DNA from: Pseudarthrobacter phenanthrenivorans Sphe3
GTDB lineage: Bacteria > Actinomycetota > Actinomycetes > Actinomycetales > Micrococcaceae
Assembly: GCF_000189535.1 (NCBI RefSeq)
Contig: NC_015145.1
Location: 2,108,001-2,172,000 of the forward strand
Direction: 5' to 3'
DNA: 64,000 nucleotides
The position numbers and the translations under genes were made by a program. Each line of letters begins with the position of its first letter. Within the stretch, counting starts at the first letter, position 1. Under the pieces are notes generated by a model. That model was given only the letters and a program-made list of their open reading frames with translations, searched no databases and was not told where the DNA came from. Positions 8,161 to 19,900 of the stretch are shown piece by piece.

Positions 8161-10172
8161 CGTGGGTTCCTTCCGGAGAGTTTTATGCAGTATCCCAGCC
8201 TGCCACGTCCGGCCCCCCGCTCCAAGCCGGGACCAAGGGGCCGCACTGACCGCTGGGGCAGGTGGGCAGGTGCCCGGTCCGTACGGCGGCCCAACGTTTT
8301 GGCCGCCAGCGGCCCGGTGGCTTCAAGCAGCGACACCGTGCGCCCGTGGAGGGCAACAACCAGCTGGATGCAGCGGCGTGGACGGGCCACTGCCCAGACA
8401 AGACCGTAGGTCAGGACTGACAGCAACATCATGGTGAACAGCCCGGGAACGCCGTCGGGCCACGGGAGCGCTGCCCCCGGGAGTTGTGAACTGAACCTGG
8501 CCGCGGCGGCAACACCGGCGCTGAATGTACCCGCCACGGCTATCAGGACGGCGGCAGCCCAGGGTGCCGTAGCCACCAGCGGAACAGCTGCCGTTCCCAG
8601 CAGTGTCACCGGGGCCACAAGGGGCGAGGCAATGACATTTGCCAGCAGCGAATAGGTGGAAAATTGGGGCTGCAGAAGGACTGTCACTGGAGCGCACAGG
8701 AGTTGGGCGGATAAGGGAACCGCCACCGCTGCGGCCACCCAGCGGGGAACAACCGGCGGCGTCCAGTCTATGATGCGCCGCCCGAGGATGATGATGCCGG
8801 CGGTGGCCAGGACGGACAGGAGGAATCCGAAGCTCGTACCCAGCCCGGGGTCGAACAGCAGCAGACCGATGACTGCCAGGCAGAGGAAACTAAGGCCCCG
8901 GCCCGACCTTCCGCTGGCCAAGGCGATGACCGCCACGGCCCCCATGAGTGCTGCTCGCAGGACACTGGCATCAGGGCCCACCAGGACCACGAACAAACAC
9001 AGCCCGGCGCCGGCCGCAGCGGCAGCTGGCAGACGAGGCAGACGGAGGCCCCGGCAGGCCAGCAGCAGTGCCCCCAGGACCAGGCTGCAGTTGGCACCGC
9101 TGACCGCCGTTAAGTGGCTCATGCCCACCGTCTTCATGGCGGCTTCCAGGCCCTCATCCAAGGCACTGGTGTCACCGGTAACCATGCCCGGCAGGAGGCC
9201 ACGCGGGTCAGGGGCGAGGAAGGACGCCGCGGCCACGAACCGTTCCCGCAGTTCCCTGGCCGATTTTTGCAGAATGGGTGGGTCGCCGGGCTGCCCGGGG
9301 CCGGAGGACGCCGTGAGGATTCCGGCCTCTTCCCTTCCGGGGTCGGCTGTTCGAAGCTTTCCTGTGGTACGGACAAGTTGGCCCGGTACTACTGTCCCCC
9401 ATCCGTCACCGCCCATGACAGTCACTTGCGCCCGTGTCCTGAGCAGGAATCCGCCGGTACTCAAATCCACTGTCAGGACAGGCACCGACCAGCGGCCAGG
9501 CGGTCCGGCCTGTCCTGGCGCCGCCAGGGCACGCGGCGCCCCTGCTACCTCGACGACGGCCACCACCGACTTCCCCGCCGCCACAGCATTTGCCAGCGCG
9601 CCCTCAAAGCGCTGGGTCGACGCCACCGCCGAATGCGCAGCTGCCGCAGCGGCCAGAAAGAGCGCCACAGCCCCGGTGGCGAACAGACTGCGGCGGGGCG
9701 GGAGGCTTGCCGGTAGTTTCGATCTGCTCCCGGCCGGGACGCCCCGGCCCACGCCCGGCGGGGATGCACGTCGTGAGGAGGCCAATAAGAGGATCCCCAG
9801 GGCTGCGCAGGTACCGCACAGCGTGGCCAGGGCCGGCGGCTGCAACCAGAGGCCGGCGACCGAGGCGGCCCAGACTGCCATTGCCGGCAGGGCGAGGCGT
9901 ACGTCGGTGCGGCGGCGGGACGCCTCAGTGCCCGTACCTGAAGGCTGCCCGGTGGCTTCGGCACGATTTTGCCAGGCGGCTGCCACTGCCTGGGAGCCGT
10001 GGCCAATGAGGCGCCGGGCAGGGATGACCGCGGGGAACCCACGAGCCCCGGACAGCGAACGGCCGCGGGGCGGATCCACGGGCGCTTCCTGCTCCGCCAA
10101 AGGTCCCCGGACGGCGGCCTCCACGTAGCGCAGCCACGGGCTCTGGCTGGTCGGTCCCTTCCCGCCAGCCAT
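8094..10172 (-). CDS. comEC: ComEC/Rec2 family DNA-uptake channel protein
   Basis: A 692-residue integral membrane protein of the ComEC/Rec2 family, which in transformable bacteria forms the inner-membrane channel for single-stranded DNA. An N-terminal basic region is followed by a DUF4131-like OB part, then the competence domain with HLTAVSGANCSLVLG and about eight further hydrophobic segments. The C-terminal metallo-beta-lactamase domain of full-length ComEC is absent: after the last membrane helix there are only about 90 low-complexity, Arg-rich residues. The 3' end overlaps holA by 67 bases. comEA lies just upstream. Confidence 0.9.
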   Translation of the reverse strand: MAGGKGPTSQSPWLRYVEAAVRGPLAEQEAPVDPPRGRSLSGARGFPAVIPARRLIGHGSQAVAAAWQNRAEATGQPSGTGTEASRRRTDVRLALPAMAVWAASVAGLWLQPPALATLCGTCAALGILLLASSRRASPPGVGRGVPAGSRSKLPASLPPRRSLFATGAVALFLAAAAAAHSAVASTQRFEGALANAVAAGKSVVAVVEVAGAPRALAAPGQAGPPGRWSVPVLTVDLSTGGFLLRTRAQVTVMGGDGWGTVVPGQLVRTTGKLRTADPGREEAGILTASSGPGQPGDPPILQKSARELRERFVAAASFLAPDPRGLLPGMVTGDTSALDEGLEAAMKTVGMSHLTAVSGANCSLVLGALLLACRGLRLPRLPAAAAAGAGLCLFVVLVGPDASVLRAALMGAVAVIALASGRSGRGLSFLCLAVIGLLLFDPGLGTSFGFLLSVLATAGIIILGRRIIDWTPPVVPRWVAAAVAVPLSAQLLCAPVTVLLQPQFSTYSLLANVIASPLVAPVTLLGTAAVPLVATAPWAAAVLIAVAGTFSAGVAAAARFSSQLPGAALPWPDGVPGLFTMMLLSVLTYGLVWAVARPRRCIQLVVALHGRTVSLLEATGPLAAKTLGRRTDRAPAHLPQRSVRPLGPGLERGAGRGRLGYCIKLSGRNPRWPLHQSERTVPRHRMQPPGAM

Positions 10173-10197
10173 CAGCCCGATGCCTCAATAAAGCCGC

Positions 10198-11142
10198 TCA
10201 CACCGTCACCAGGGGCAGCAGCGCCTCAAGCATTTTGGGCCCTACTCCATCCACCGCATCCAGCTCCTCTATGCTCTTGAAGGCTCCGTGTTCCTTGCGC
10301 CAGTCCACAATTCGCTGGGCAAGCACCGGTCCGACTTTGGGCAGGGCGTCCAGGTCCTCCACCCCAGCCGTGTTCAGGTTGATTTTCGTCCCAGCCGGCG
10401 ACCCGCCACTGTCGTCGGCCCCTGGCTGCCCGTTGCCTTCAGGCCCGGCAACAGGGACGTCCGCGCCCTCCTGCGGGACGTGGATCTTTTGGCCGTCCTC
10501 CAGCACAAGGGCCAGGTTCAGGCGGTTCAGGTCGGCGCCCACGGCAGCACCTCCGGCAGCGGCGATGGCTTCATGCACACGGCTTCCTGCCGGCAGGTGG
10601 ACCACTCCCGGGCGGGCCACCGCCCCCGCAACATGGATCACCAGGGTTGCAGCAGATTCGCCTCCAGGCTCCCTCCCCGCAGGCTCTCGAGTCGACCCGC
10701 CGCCGGCCGTCGTGCTGCCCTCTCCGGGCAGAGTGGCAGCCGCGCTTGCAGGTCCGGCTCCCTCCAACGGCAGGATGACGGCCTGGCCGGACGCGGCTTG
10801 CCACCAAAACCACGCCCCACCGGCAACGGCCACGACTGCCACGAACATGGCAAGCCGTGATCCCAGCCGCCATCGAAGCGCAGGAGCCAGCGCACCATGG
10901 CCCGACAGAGTGGGGCCGGGCGCCGCGAGACCGTCGGGAACTCCCTCCTGCCCCGCAGCGGCGGCCGCAGAGTCTCCATCCGCGCCGCCGCCACGTTCCC
11001 CGCCCGGGCCCCGGTATTCGAACACCGCCTCCCCGCTGCCCTCCCGCAGAAGGCCGGAAGGCGCCTCACCAAGCGCAGCCTGCAAGCGGGTCCGGACATG
11101 GCGCGCCGGAAGACCCGCTGCTCGAGCATCCCGGCGTGACAT
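10198..11142 (-). CDS. comEA: ComEA-like helix-hairpin-helix DNA-binding protein
   Basis: A 314-residue protein. The N-terminal 90 or so residues are cytoplasmic and low complexity. One membrane helix follows (LAMFVAVVAVAGGAWFW), then a linker, an SLBB-type domain (LVIHVAGAVARPGVVHLP...IHVP) and a C-terminal double helix-hairpin-helix (INLNTAGVEDLDALPKVGP...VDGVGPKMLEALLP). ComEA is the membrane-anchored DNA receptor for transformation. It lies 25 bases upstream of comEC on the same strand. Whether this strain is transformable cannot be told from sequence. Confidence 0.92.
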   Translation of the reverse strand: MSRRDARAAGLPARHVRTRLQAALGEAPSGLLREGSGEAVFEYRGPGGERGGGADGDSAAAAAGQEGVPDGLAAPGPTLSGHGALAPALRWRLGSRLAMFVAVVAVAGGAWFWWQAASGQAVILPLEGAGPASAAATLPGEGSTTAGGGSTREPAGREPGGESAATLVIHVAGAVARPGVVHLPAGSRVHEAIAAAGGAAVGADLNRLNLALVLEDGQKIHVPQEGADVPVAGPEGNGQPGADDSGGSPAGTKINLNTAGVEDLDALPKVGPVLAQRIVDWRKEHGAFKSIEELDAVDGVGPKMLEALLPLVTV

Positions 11143-11191
11143 AGCTCCAAGGCTAGGAACCCAGGGCGTGAGGGAACAGGGCAGCCGGCTG

Positions 11192-12199
11192 TTATGTGGA
11201 AAGGACCCCGGGAAGCTGCGTGGGATGGCCGGCGGTTTCCGTCAGGTCCTCCCCCACGATGACGGCAAGGACACCGAGCCCTGCGTGGGCGGCAAGAACG
11301 GCAGGAAGCGAACTGATTTGCGCAGGGGGGCAGTGCGGCAGGGCAGCAGCGAGGCGCCGGGCGAGGCTTTCGGCTTCCTGTGGGTTGCCGAAGTGGTGGA
11401 CCGCAAGGCGGACGGCAGGCGCCGGGCGGGCACTCGCGTCCGCTGTGGCGATTTCCTCCAGCCGGGCAACCGCCCGGGCAGCCGAACGCACCTTTTCCAG
11501 CGGGACGATCCTGCCGCCGTCGACCGCCAGGATGGGCTTGATGGCCAGCATGGTCCCCAGCAGCGAGGCCGCGGCGCCGATGCGGCCCCCGCGGCGCAGC
11601 TGCTCCAGGCTCGGAACGTAGAAATACACTTTGGTCTTTGCTGCCTGCGCCTGCGCTGCAGCAGCAACAGCGGCCGCCCCGTCTCCGCCGGCCGCCGTCC
11701 TGACCGCGGCCTGGACTGCCATGCCCAAGGCCATCCCAACAGTCAGGGAGTCAACAACCTCCACAGGGATACCCACCCTCCCCGCGGCGAGACGTGCCGC
11801 GTCCGCGGTTCCGGACAGTTCACCGGAGATGTGGACAGAGACCACCGCCTCGAATCCCCGCTGCTGGGCGGCGCGGTAAGCTTGCTCGAACTGTCCAGGG
11901 GACGGGCGTGAGGTCTTGACGGAAGTCCCGCTGGCCAGCGCCAGGGCGATGGTTTCGGAGATGTCGTCCTCCCCCTCGCCATAAATTTCTTCCCCGATCA
12001 TGACGGGCATCGGGATCACGGTGAGTACGCCATGATCCGAAAGCGCGGACACCCATTCCGCCGGCAGGGCCGAAGCGGAATCAGTGACCACGGCGGTGCG
12101 CACCACGGCATCCAGCCCGTTCCCGGCAGCCTCCGGACGGGTACGGAGGGCGGCGAGGCGCGCACGGATCCAGGGCCAGGCAGCGTCGCGGTCTGGCAA
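11192..12199 (-). CDS. DegV family fatty-acid-binding protein
   Basis: A 335-residue DegV-family protein. Members bind a fatty acid and, as FakB, present it to the FakA kinase. The core begins at TAVVTDSASALPAEW and includes SVKTSRPSPGQFEQAY and HISGELSGTADAARLAA, the two conserved Ser/Thr motifs, with GRIGAAASLLGTMLAIKPIL later. The first 40 or so residues are an Ala/Arg-rich extension. It lies between leuS and comEA on the same strand. No FakA-like partner is visible in the window. Confidence 0.9.
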   Translation of the reverse strand: MPDRDAAWPWIRARLAALRTRPEAAGNGLDAVVRTAVVTDSASALPAEWVSALSDHGVLTVIPMPVMIGEEIYGEGEDDISETIALALASGTSVKTSRPSPGQFEQAYRAAQQRGFEAVVSVHISGELSGTADAARLAAGRVGIPVEVVDSLTVGMALGMAVQAAVRTAAGGDGAAAVAAAAQAQAAKTKVYFYVPSLEQLRRGGRIGAAASLLGTMLAIKPILAVDGGRIVPLEKVRSAARAVARLEEIATADASARPAPAVRLAVHHFGNPQEAESLARRLAAALPHCPPAQISSLPAVLAAHAGLGVLAVIVGEDLTETAGHPTQLPGVLST

Positions 12200-12220
12200 G
12201 GGGGCCTCCTGGGGTCGCTT

Positions 12221-12249
12221 CAGGCCGCCGGAGCTGTTCCGGCGGCCTG
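12221..12249. terminator. Terminator after leuS
   Basis: A perfect 12-bp stem (CAGGCCGCCGGA and its complement) with loop GCTGT, starting eight bases after the leuS stop codon. There is no T run, so it may only slow or stabilise the transcript before degV. Confidence 0.7.
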
Positions 12250-12256
12250 GTCCCGG

Positions 12257-14785
<2,529 letters not shown>

Positions 14786-14876
14786 TGCTGCCCTCTTCTG
14801 TTCTGTTACGGCATCTGTGCTGCCATAACGGCCTGATCCTGCTGCTGCCACCGGAAAAAGCTCCCGGACACACAAA

Positions 14877-14898
14877 AGCCCCTCACCATGGAGGGGCT
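14877..14898 (-). terminator. Attenuator terminator upstream of leuS
   Basis: On the reverse strand, AGCCCCTC, a six-base loop, then GAGGGGCT followed by TTTT. This is a classical intrinsic terminator about 90 bases before the leuS start and after the leader peptide stop, placed to abort transcription before leuS. Confidence 0.88.
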
Positions 14899-14906
14899 GC
14901 CGCACG

Positions 14907-14960
14907 CTATCCGTTGGTTCGGATACCGGGCGGCTGGCTAAGCAGGAGGATCGCACGCAT
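14907..14960 (-). CDS. Leucine leader peptide of leuS attenuator
   Basis: A 17-codon frame encoding [17 protein letters not shown], ending in TAG. Three consecutive leucine codons (CTC, CTG, CTT) follow an isoleucine codon near the start. Immediately after come a hairpin and the intrinsic terminator, then leuS. Ribosome stalling at the Leu codons when charged tRNA-Leu is scarce would be expected to prevent termination. A TAAAGT hexamer ends six bases before the ATG, so the message may be leaderless. Attenuators of this kind were predicted before leuS in some Streptomyces. Confidence 0.75.
   Translation of the reverse strand: MRAILLLSQPPGIRTNG
14908..14925 (-). promoter_or_regulatory. Pause/antiterminator hairpin of leuS leader
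   Basis: A perfect six-base inverted repeat, TATCCG-N6-CGGATA, overlapping the last codons of the leader peptide and its stop. It fits the upstream stem of a peptide-coupled attenuator. Confidence 0.6.
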
Positions 14961-14966
14961 GCATCC

Positions 14967-14972
14967 ACTTTA
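14967..14972 (-). promoter_or_regulatory. Candidate -10 box for leuS leader
   Basis: Reverse-strand TAAAGT lies six bases upstream of the leader peptide ATG, so transcription would start at or next to that A. No convincing -35 box is seen 17-18 bases further up. Confidence 0.4.
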
Positions 14973-15082
14973 GCGCACGAAACGTTCCCCCTGCTGAGCG
15001 CCGGGCCTGTACTGCCGGCACCGTCCGTCACTAGACTTGATCCGGGCTAGCCAGGACAAAGCGTGCGGCAGGGTGACTCATC

Positions 15083-17431
15083 GTGGGCAACGGCGCGGAC
15101 AACGGTGGACAGCGCGCGTTCGGTGATGGCCTGTTCTCCCCGCTGGGCGGGCCCGTCCCCCTCACCCGCCTGCAGGCCGGCGGCAAGGCCGCAACACTGT
15201 CGGAGCTGAAACAGGCAGGTTTTCCCGTACCGCCTGGCTTCGTAGTGACGCGGCAGGACCTGCAGGCCCGCGCCGCCGGAGCCGTGAGTTCATGGGAAGA
15301 CCGCTTGCGGGCCTCCGCCCGCGCCTGCGGCCCCGGACCCTACGCCGTGCGCTCCTCCGCTGCCGCCGAGGATTTGCCCGGCGCCTCGTATGCGGGAATG
15401 TACGAAAGTTACCTTCGGGTGGCCGAGGGTGAACTGGCCGCAACTGTGCTCCGCTGTTTCGAATCAGCGAACGCCTCCCGGGTCCGGGCCTACCAGGATT
15501 CGCTTCCCAGGCCGGAAAACGGGGCAGGTGCCGGCCCGGGACCTGGCCTGGGTGGCGGCCACGACGCCGCACAGATGGCGGTCCTGGTCCAGCAGATGGT
15601 GGACCCTGCGGCCGCCGGGGTCGCCTTTACGGCCCACCCCCTGACGGGGGCACGGGACGAGGGCGTGGTTTCCGCCGTCAGGGGGCTTGGCGGAAACCTC
15701 GTGGAAGGCTCCGAGGACGGCGAGGAATGGCTTGTCCGTGAAGGGCGGGCGGTACGCCGCCACGGTGGAGCGGCAGCCCTGTCAAATGAAAGCGCGACGG
15801 CGGTCGCGGCCATGGCGCGCGCCGTCGCCTCGCATTTCGGCTGCCCGCAGGACGTGGAGTGGGCCGTGGACCCGTCCGGCCAGATCATGATCCTGCAGGC
15901 ACGGCCCATGACCGCCCTCCCGGAGCCCGTGGTGTGGAAGGCCCCGGGGAAAGGTGCATGGCTGCGCAACTTTCGGCTGGGGGAATGGCTGCCGGAACCG
16001 GTCACTCCCCTCTTCATGGATTGGATCATCCCCCTGATCGATGCCGGGTACAACGACGCCGTCTACCGCTCCGCAGGCATCAGGATTCCCATGGGGTACG
16101 CCACAGTCAACGGGTGGTACTACGTTGCCCCGCCCACACCGCGTGCCCTCCCCCACCTGCTCTTCGGCGGCCAGCCCCGCTCCCTGCCCTACTTCTTCAA
16201 TTCGGTACTGCGCCCCATGATCGACCCGGCAGGAGCAGACCGCGCGGTCCTGCGGGACTTGGAGCATGAGTGGCGCGTTATAGGACTGCCGGCCTACCTG
16301 GCCCTGGCGCACCGTGACCTGTCCCCTTCGGCGACCTTCGCCTCGTTGGTGGCAACCGTGGAAGAAATCGGCGAGGCGGCGGGCCGGTACCTGTGGTTCT
16401 TTTCAGCCACCGGCGGCGCGGCCTGGAAGATGGAACGCGTCCTGGCGAAATTCTGGCGCCGGCACCTCGCACCGTCCTTTACAAAACGCCCGGCCCAGGG
16501 ACGGGTTCCGGAACAAGCACTCCAAGGCGGCAGCGGATACCAGGTCCTGCTGGGCGGCCTGCTCCCCCGGCCGCCAGCGCCGGTCCCGCACGCCGTCTAC
16601 AGCCTGGACTGGTATCACCGCACTGCCGGCGAGGAAGGCCCGGAAGCTGGCGGGGCAGGGACCACCGCGCACCCCGGTTCCGCCGCCCCGGCTGCGGAAC
16701 GGCGACGTTCTGCGGAAGCCGCCTGCCGGGACATCCTGCGGGGCACGCGCCGCCTCCGCCGGTTCGACGAACTGCTGGCAGTTGCGCAGCATTATGCCCT
16801 GCTCCGGGAGGAACAGGCCCGGGATTTCACTGCTGGCTGGCCGCTCCTGCGCCGCTGCGCCCGCCGCATTGGCAGGCAGCTGCGGGACGCCGGCATCATC
16901 ACCAGCGAGGACGATGTGTTTTTCCTGTCACGTCAGGACCTGCGGCTTGACGCCCCACCGCAGCAGGAGCGGGTTGCCATCCGCCGCGAGAAATGGTCGC
17001 GGCAACGCAAGCTGGCCGCGCCGCTCGTGCTGGGCGGCGTGCCGCTGATCGGCAACACCTTCGACCGGATTGCGCACTCGGCCCGCAGCACCGCCGCCCT
17101 TCCCCGTGGGGCCCTCGTGGGACACCCCGCCAGCCCCGGCCGTGCGCGTGGCCGGGTCCGGGTGGTGAGGGGGCCGGAGGACTTTCCGGGATTCCGGCCG
17201 GGCGAGGTGCTGGTGGCGGGGGCAACGGCCCCGGCCTGGACCCCGCTGTTCGCAGGCGCCGCCGCGGTAGTAACGGACAGCGGCAACCTGGCGGCCCATG
17301 CCTCACTGGTGGCCCGGGAGTACGGCATCCCGGCAGTCGTAGGAACGGGCAACGCCACCCAGGTGCTCCACACCGGCCAGCTGGTCACAGTGGACGGCAA
17401 TGCAGGAACAGTGGAACAGCACGAGGACTGA
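15083..17431 (+). CDS. PEP synthase / rifampin phosphotransferase-like enzyme
   Basis: A 782-residue multidomain phosphotransferase-like protein. The N-terminal PPDK/PEP-synthase ATP-binding domain covers about residues 20-280: GGKAATLSELKQAGFPVPPGF, YAVRSSAAAEDLPGASYAG, VLVQQMVDPAAAGVAFTAHP and DVEWAVDPSGQIMILQARPM. A divergent central domain follows (about 285-640). The C-terminal PEP-utiliser swivelling domain has DSGNLAAHASLVAREYGIPAVVG, with the phosphorylatable His near residue 739. The order matches rifampin phosphotransferase (Rph) better than PEP synthase, which puts the His domain in the middle. The substrate is unknown. GTG start; the gene is monocistronic and divergent from leuS. 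Confidence 0.85.
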   Translation: MGNGADNGGQRAFGDGLFSPLGGPVPLTRLQAGGKAATLSELKQAGFPVPPGFVVTRQDLQARAAGAVSSWEDRLRASARACGPGPYAVRSSAAAEDLPGASYAGMYESYLRVAEGELAATVLRCFESANASRVRAYQDSLPRPENGAGAGPGPGLGGGHDAAQMAVLVQQMVDPAAAGVAFTAHPLTGARDEGVVSAVRGLGGNLVEGSEDGEEWLVREGRAVRRHGGAAALSNESATAVAAMARAVASHFGCPQDVEWAVDPSGQIMILQARPMTALPEPVVWKAPGKGAWLRNFRLGEWLPEPVTPLFMDWIIPLIDAGYNDAVYRSAGIRIPMGYATVNGWYYVAPPTPRALPHLLFGGQPRSLPYFFNSVLRPMIDPAGADRAVLRDLEHEWRVIGLPAYLALAHRDLSPSATFASLVATVEEIGEAAGRYLWFFSATGGAAWKMERVLAKFWRRHLAPSFTKRPAQGRVPEQALQGGSGYQVLLGGLLPRPPAPVPHAVYSLDWYHRTAGEEGPEAGGAGTTAHPGSAAPAAERRRSAEAACRDILRGTRRLRRFDELLAVAQHYALLREEQARDFTAGWPLLRRCARRIGRQLRDAGIITSEDDVFFLSRQDLRLDAPPQQERVAIRREKWSRQRKLAAPLVLGGVPLIGNTFDRIAHSARSTAALPRGALVGHPASPGRARGRVRVVRGPEDFPGFRPGEVLVAGATAPAWTPLFAGAAAVVTDSGNLAAHASLVAREYGIPAVVGTGNATQVLHTGQLVTVDGNAGTVEQHED

Positions 17432-17454
17432 GGCGGACGGCCGTACAGCAGGAA

Positions 17455-17516
17455 GGGCCGATGACTTCCCGCCATGGTGCGGCGGGCACCTGTGGCTGGC
17501 GGGGAGTCATCGGCCC
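17455..17516. terminator. Bidirectional terminator between PEP-synthase-like gene and glpK
   Basis: Two 19-base arms (17455-17473 and 17498-17516) pair with one mismatch, starting GGGCCGATGACT. The loop holds a second small stem, GGTGC/GCACC (17476-17490). It lies between convergent genes. Confidence 0.85.
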
Positions 17517-17535
17517 CTCTCAAGGAGCGGAAAGG

Positions 17536-19050
17536 TTACCGCACGTCCTCGTCCACCCAGTCCATGGACTTGGTGACGGCCTTCTTCCAAAGGCGCATCT
17601 GGCGGTCCTGTTCGGCCTGGTCCATCTGCGGTTCCCAGCGCTTGTCCTCGGACCAGTTGGCGGAGCACTCGCCCAGGTCCTTCCAGAACCCGACCGCAAG
17701 GCCGGCCGCGTAGGCCGCGCCGAGGGCGGTGGTCTCCACCACCTTGGGGCGGATCACGGGAACGCCCAGGATGTCCGCCTGGAATTGCATCAGTGCATCG
17801 TTGGCGACCATGCCGCCGTCGACCTTCAGTTCGGACAGCGGCACGCCGGAATCCGCGTTGACGGCGTCCAGCACCTCGCGGGTCTGGAAGGCCGTAGCTT
17901 CCAGGGCGGCCCGCGCGATGTGGTTCTTGTTGACGAAACGGGTGAGGCCCACGATGGCGCCGCGGGCATCCGAGCGCCAGTAGGGAGCAAAGAGGCCGGA
18001 GAAAGCCGGGACGATGTAGACACCGCCGTTGTCCTTCACCGACGCTGCCAGGGTTTCCACCTCGGGGGCGCTGTTGATCAGGCCCAGGTTGTCCCGCAGC
18101 CACTGGATGAGCGAACCGGTGACGGCAATGGAACCTTCCAGAGCGTAGTGCGGCGCTGCGTCCCCGAGCTTGTAGCCCACGGTGGTCAGCAGCCCGTTCT
18201 TGGAGTGGACGATCTCTTCGCCGGTGTTGAAGATCAGGAAGCAGCCGGTGCCGTAGGTATTTTTGGCTTCGCCGGTGTCGAAGGCAGCCTGCCCGAATGT
18301 GGCGGCCTGCTGGTCACCCAGGATCCCCGCCACGGGAGTCTCGCGGAGCAGCTGCGAGCTGTGGACCGTGCCGTACACCTCTGAAGAGGACTTGATCTCC
18401 GGCATCATGCTGCGGGGTACGCCGAAGATACCGAGGATTTCGTCGTCCCACTGCAGCGTTTCGAGGTCCATGAACAGAGTCCGGGAGGCGTTGGTAACGT
18501 CAGTGACGTGGACACCGCCGTCCACACCGCCGGTCAGGTTCCACAGCACCCAGGCATCGGTGTTGCCAAAGACCAGGTCCCCGGCTTCTGCCTTTTCGCG
18601 GGCACCTTCCACGTTGTCCAGGATCCACTTGATCTTGGTACCCGAGAAATAGGTTGCCAGCGGCAGTCCCACTTTTTGCTTGAACCGGTCCGGCCCTCCG
18701 TCCCTGGCCAGCTCGTCCACGATGTCCTGGGTCCGGGTGTCCTGCCAGACGATGGCGTTGTAGATTGCTTCACCTGTGGTCTTGTCCCACACCACCGCGG
18801 TTTCGCGCTGGTTGGTGATTCCGACGGCGGCAATATCGTGCCGTGTCAGGTTCGCCTTGGACAGGGCGGAGGCAATGACCTCACGGGTGTTGTTCCAAAT
18901 CTCCGCAGCGTTGTGCTCTACCCAGCCGGCCTGCGGGAAGATCTGTTCGTGCTCCATCTGCCCTGAGGACACGATGCTCCCGCTGTGGTCAAAGATGATG
19001 GCCCGGGTGCTGGTGGTTCCCTGGTCGATGGCGATTACGTACTGGTTCAT
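17536..19050 (-). CDS. glpK: Glycerol kinase
   Basis: Phosphorylates glycerol to sn-glycerol 3-phosphate with ATP. It has 504 residues, the normal length. It begins [18 protein letters not shown], the FGGY-kinase phosphate motif, and carries [39 protein letters not shown] and [15 protein letters not shown]. The ATG has AAGGACG six bases upstream. It follows glpF by 48 bases and is the last gene of the glpD-glpF-glpK group. Regulation is probably through the divergent SorC-type regulator or a distant factor. Confidence 0.98.
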   Translation of the reverse strand: MNQYVIAIDQGTTSTRAIIFDHSGSIVSSGQMEHEQIFPQAGWVEHNAAEIWNNTREVIASALSKANLTRHDIAAVGITNQRETAVVWDKTTGEAIYNAIVWQDTRTQDIVDELARDGGPDRFKQKVGLPLATYFSGTKIKWILDNVEGAREKAEAGDLVFGNTDAWVLWNLTGGVDGGVHVTDVTNASRTLFMDLETLQWDDEILGIFGVPRSMMPEIKSSSEVYGTVHSSQLLRETPVAGILGDQQAATFGQAAFDTGEAKNTYGTGCFLIFNTGEEIVHSKNGLLTTVGYKLGDAAPHYALEGSIAVTGSLIQWLRDNLGLINSAPEVETLAASVKDNGGVYIVPAFSGLFAPYWRSDARGAIVGLTRFVNKNHIARAALEATAFQTREVLDAVNADSGVPLSELKVDGGMVANDALMQFQADILGVPVIRPKVVETTALGAAYAAGLAVGFWKDLGECSANWSEDKRWEPQMDQAEQDRQMRLWKKAVTKSMDWVDEDVR

Positions 19051-19098
19051 TGTTGACGTCCTTGTCTGGTTACGGGTTGTGCAGGGTTTTTAAGGAAG

Positions 19099-19848
19099 CT
19101 AGGCAGCGGCCGTGACGATGATGGGTACCAGGTTGGCGACGATGCCGCCCAGGGCACCGCCGACGAGCGGGCCCACCACGGGGATCCACGAGTAGCCCCA
19201 GTCGCTTGACCCCTTGCCCTTGATGGGCAGCAGGGCATGGGCGATGCGCGGACCAAGGTCACGGGCAGGGTTGATGGCGTAACCGGTGGGGCCGCCGAGG
19301 GAAACACCGATGCCGACGACGAGCAGTGCCACCGCCAGGGGACCCAGGCCCGATGGGGTTCCACCAAAGGTGAGGATCACGAACACCAGGACAAAGGTGC
19401 CGATGATTTCCGTGACCAGGTTCCACGGGGTGGAGCGGATGGCGGGACCGGTGGAGAAGACGCCGAGCTTGCTGGCAACTTCCGGCTCGGCGTCGAAGTG
19501 CTGCTTGTACGCGAGCCAGCAGGCCACGGCGCCCAGGAAAGCACCGAGCAGTTCACCGCCGAAGTACGTCAGCGTGGAGGCGAAATCCACCGGAACGTCC
19601 GGCGCGTATTCGTCCTTGCCATTGACCAGCAGCCCGAGCGTGACAGCCGGGTTAAGGTGCGCCCCTGACTTCGCGGCAACGTACACACCCGCAAAAACAG
19701 CAACACCCCAGCCCCAGGTGACCATCAGGAACCCGCCGCTGTTGCCTTTTGTACCCCTCAGGGCAACGTTGGCTACGACGCCGCAGCCCAGCAGGGTAAG
19801 CATTGCCGTTCCGAAGACTTCGGATAAGAAAACAATTCCAAGAGACAT
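19099..19848 (-). CDS. glpF: Glycerol uptake facilitator (MIP/aquaporin family)
   Basis: A 249-residue channel with six membrane helices. The two pore motifs are AHLNPAVTLG and INPARDLGPR; the Asp after the second NPAR is the aquaglyceroporin marker that distinguishes glycerol facilitators from water channels. It passes glycerol passively across the membrane for trapping by GlpK. The start ATG has AAAGGAG eight bases upstream. It is separated from glpD by 90 bases containing a hairpin, so glpFK may have their own promoter or depend on read-through. Confidence 0.96.
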   Translation of the reverse strand: MSLGIVFLSEVFGTAMLTLLGCGVVANVALRGTKGNSGGFLMVTWGWGVAVFAGVYVAAKSGAHLNPAVTLGLLVNGKDEYAPDVPVDFASTLTYFGGELLGAFLGAVACWLAYKQHFDAEPEVASKLGVFSTGPAIRSTPWNLVTEIIGTFVLVFVILTFGGTPSGLGPLAVALLVVGIGVSLGGPTGYAINPARDLGPRIAHALLPIKGKGSSDWGYSWIPVVGPLVGGALGGIVANLVPIIVTAAA

Positions 19849-19900
19849 CTTTGACTCCTTTGTATTTTGTTGTAAGTCCTTCGCGGGTTGAAGGACCGTG

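Noticed and set aside
10235..11911. 558-codon forward frame opposite comEA and degV
   Set aside because: Pro/Ser/Arg-rich shadow; both reverse-strand genes have recognisable domains.
14786..15031. N-terminal extension of LeuS by 82 residues
   Set aside because: It runs through the leader peptide and an intrinsic terminator, is unlike LeuS sequences, and a GTG with a ribosome site lies at the family start.
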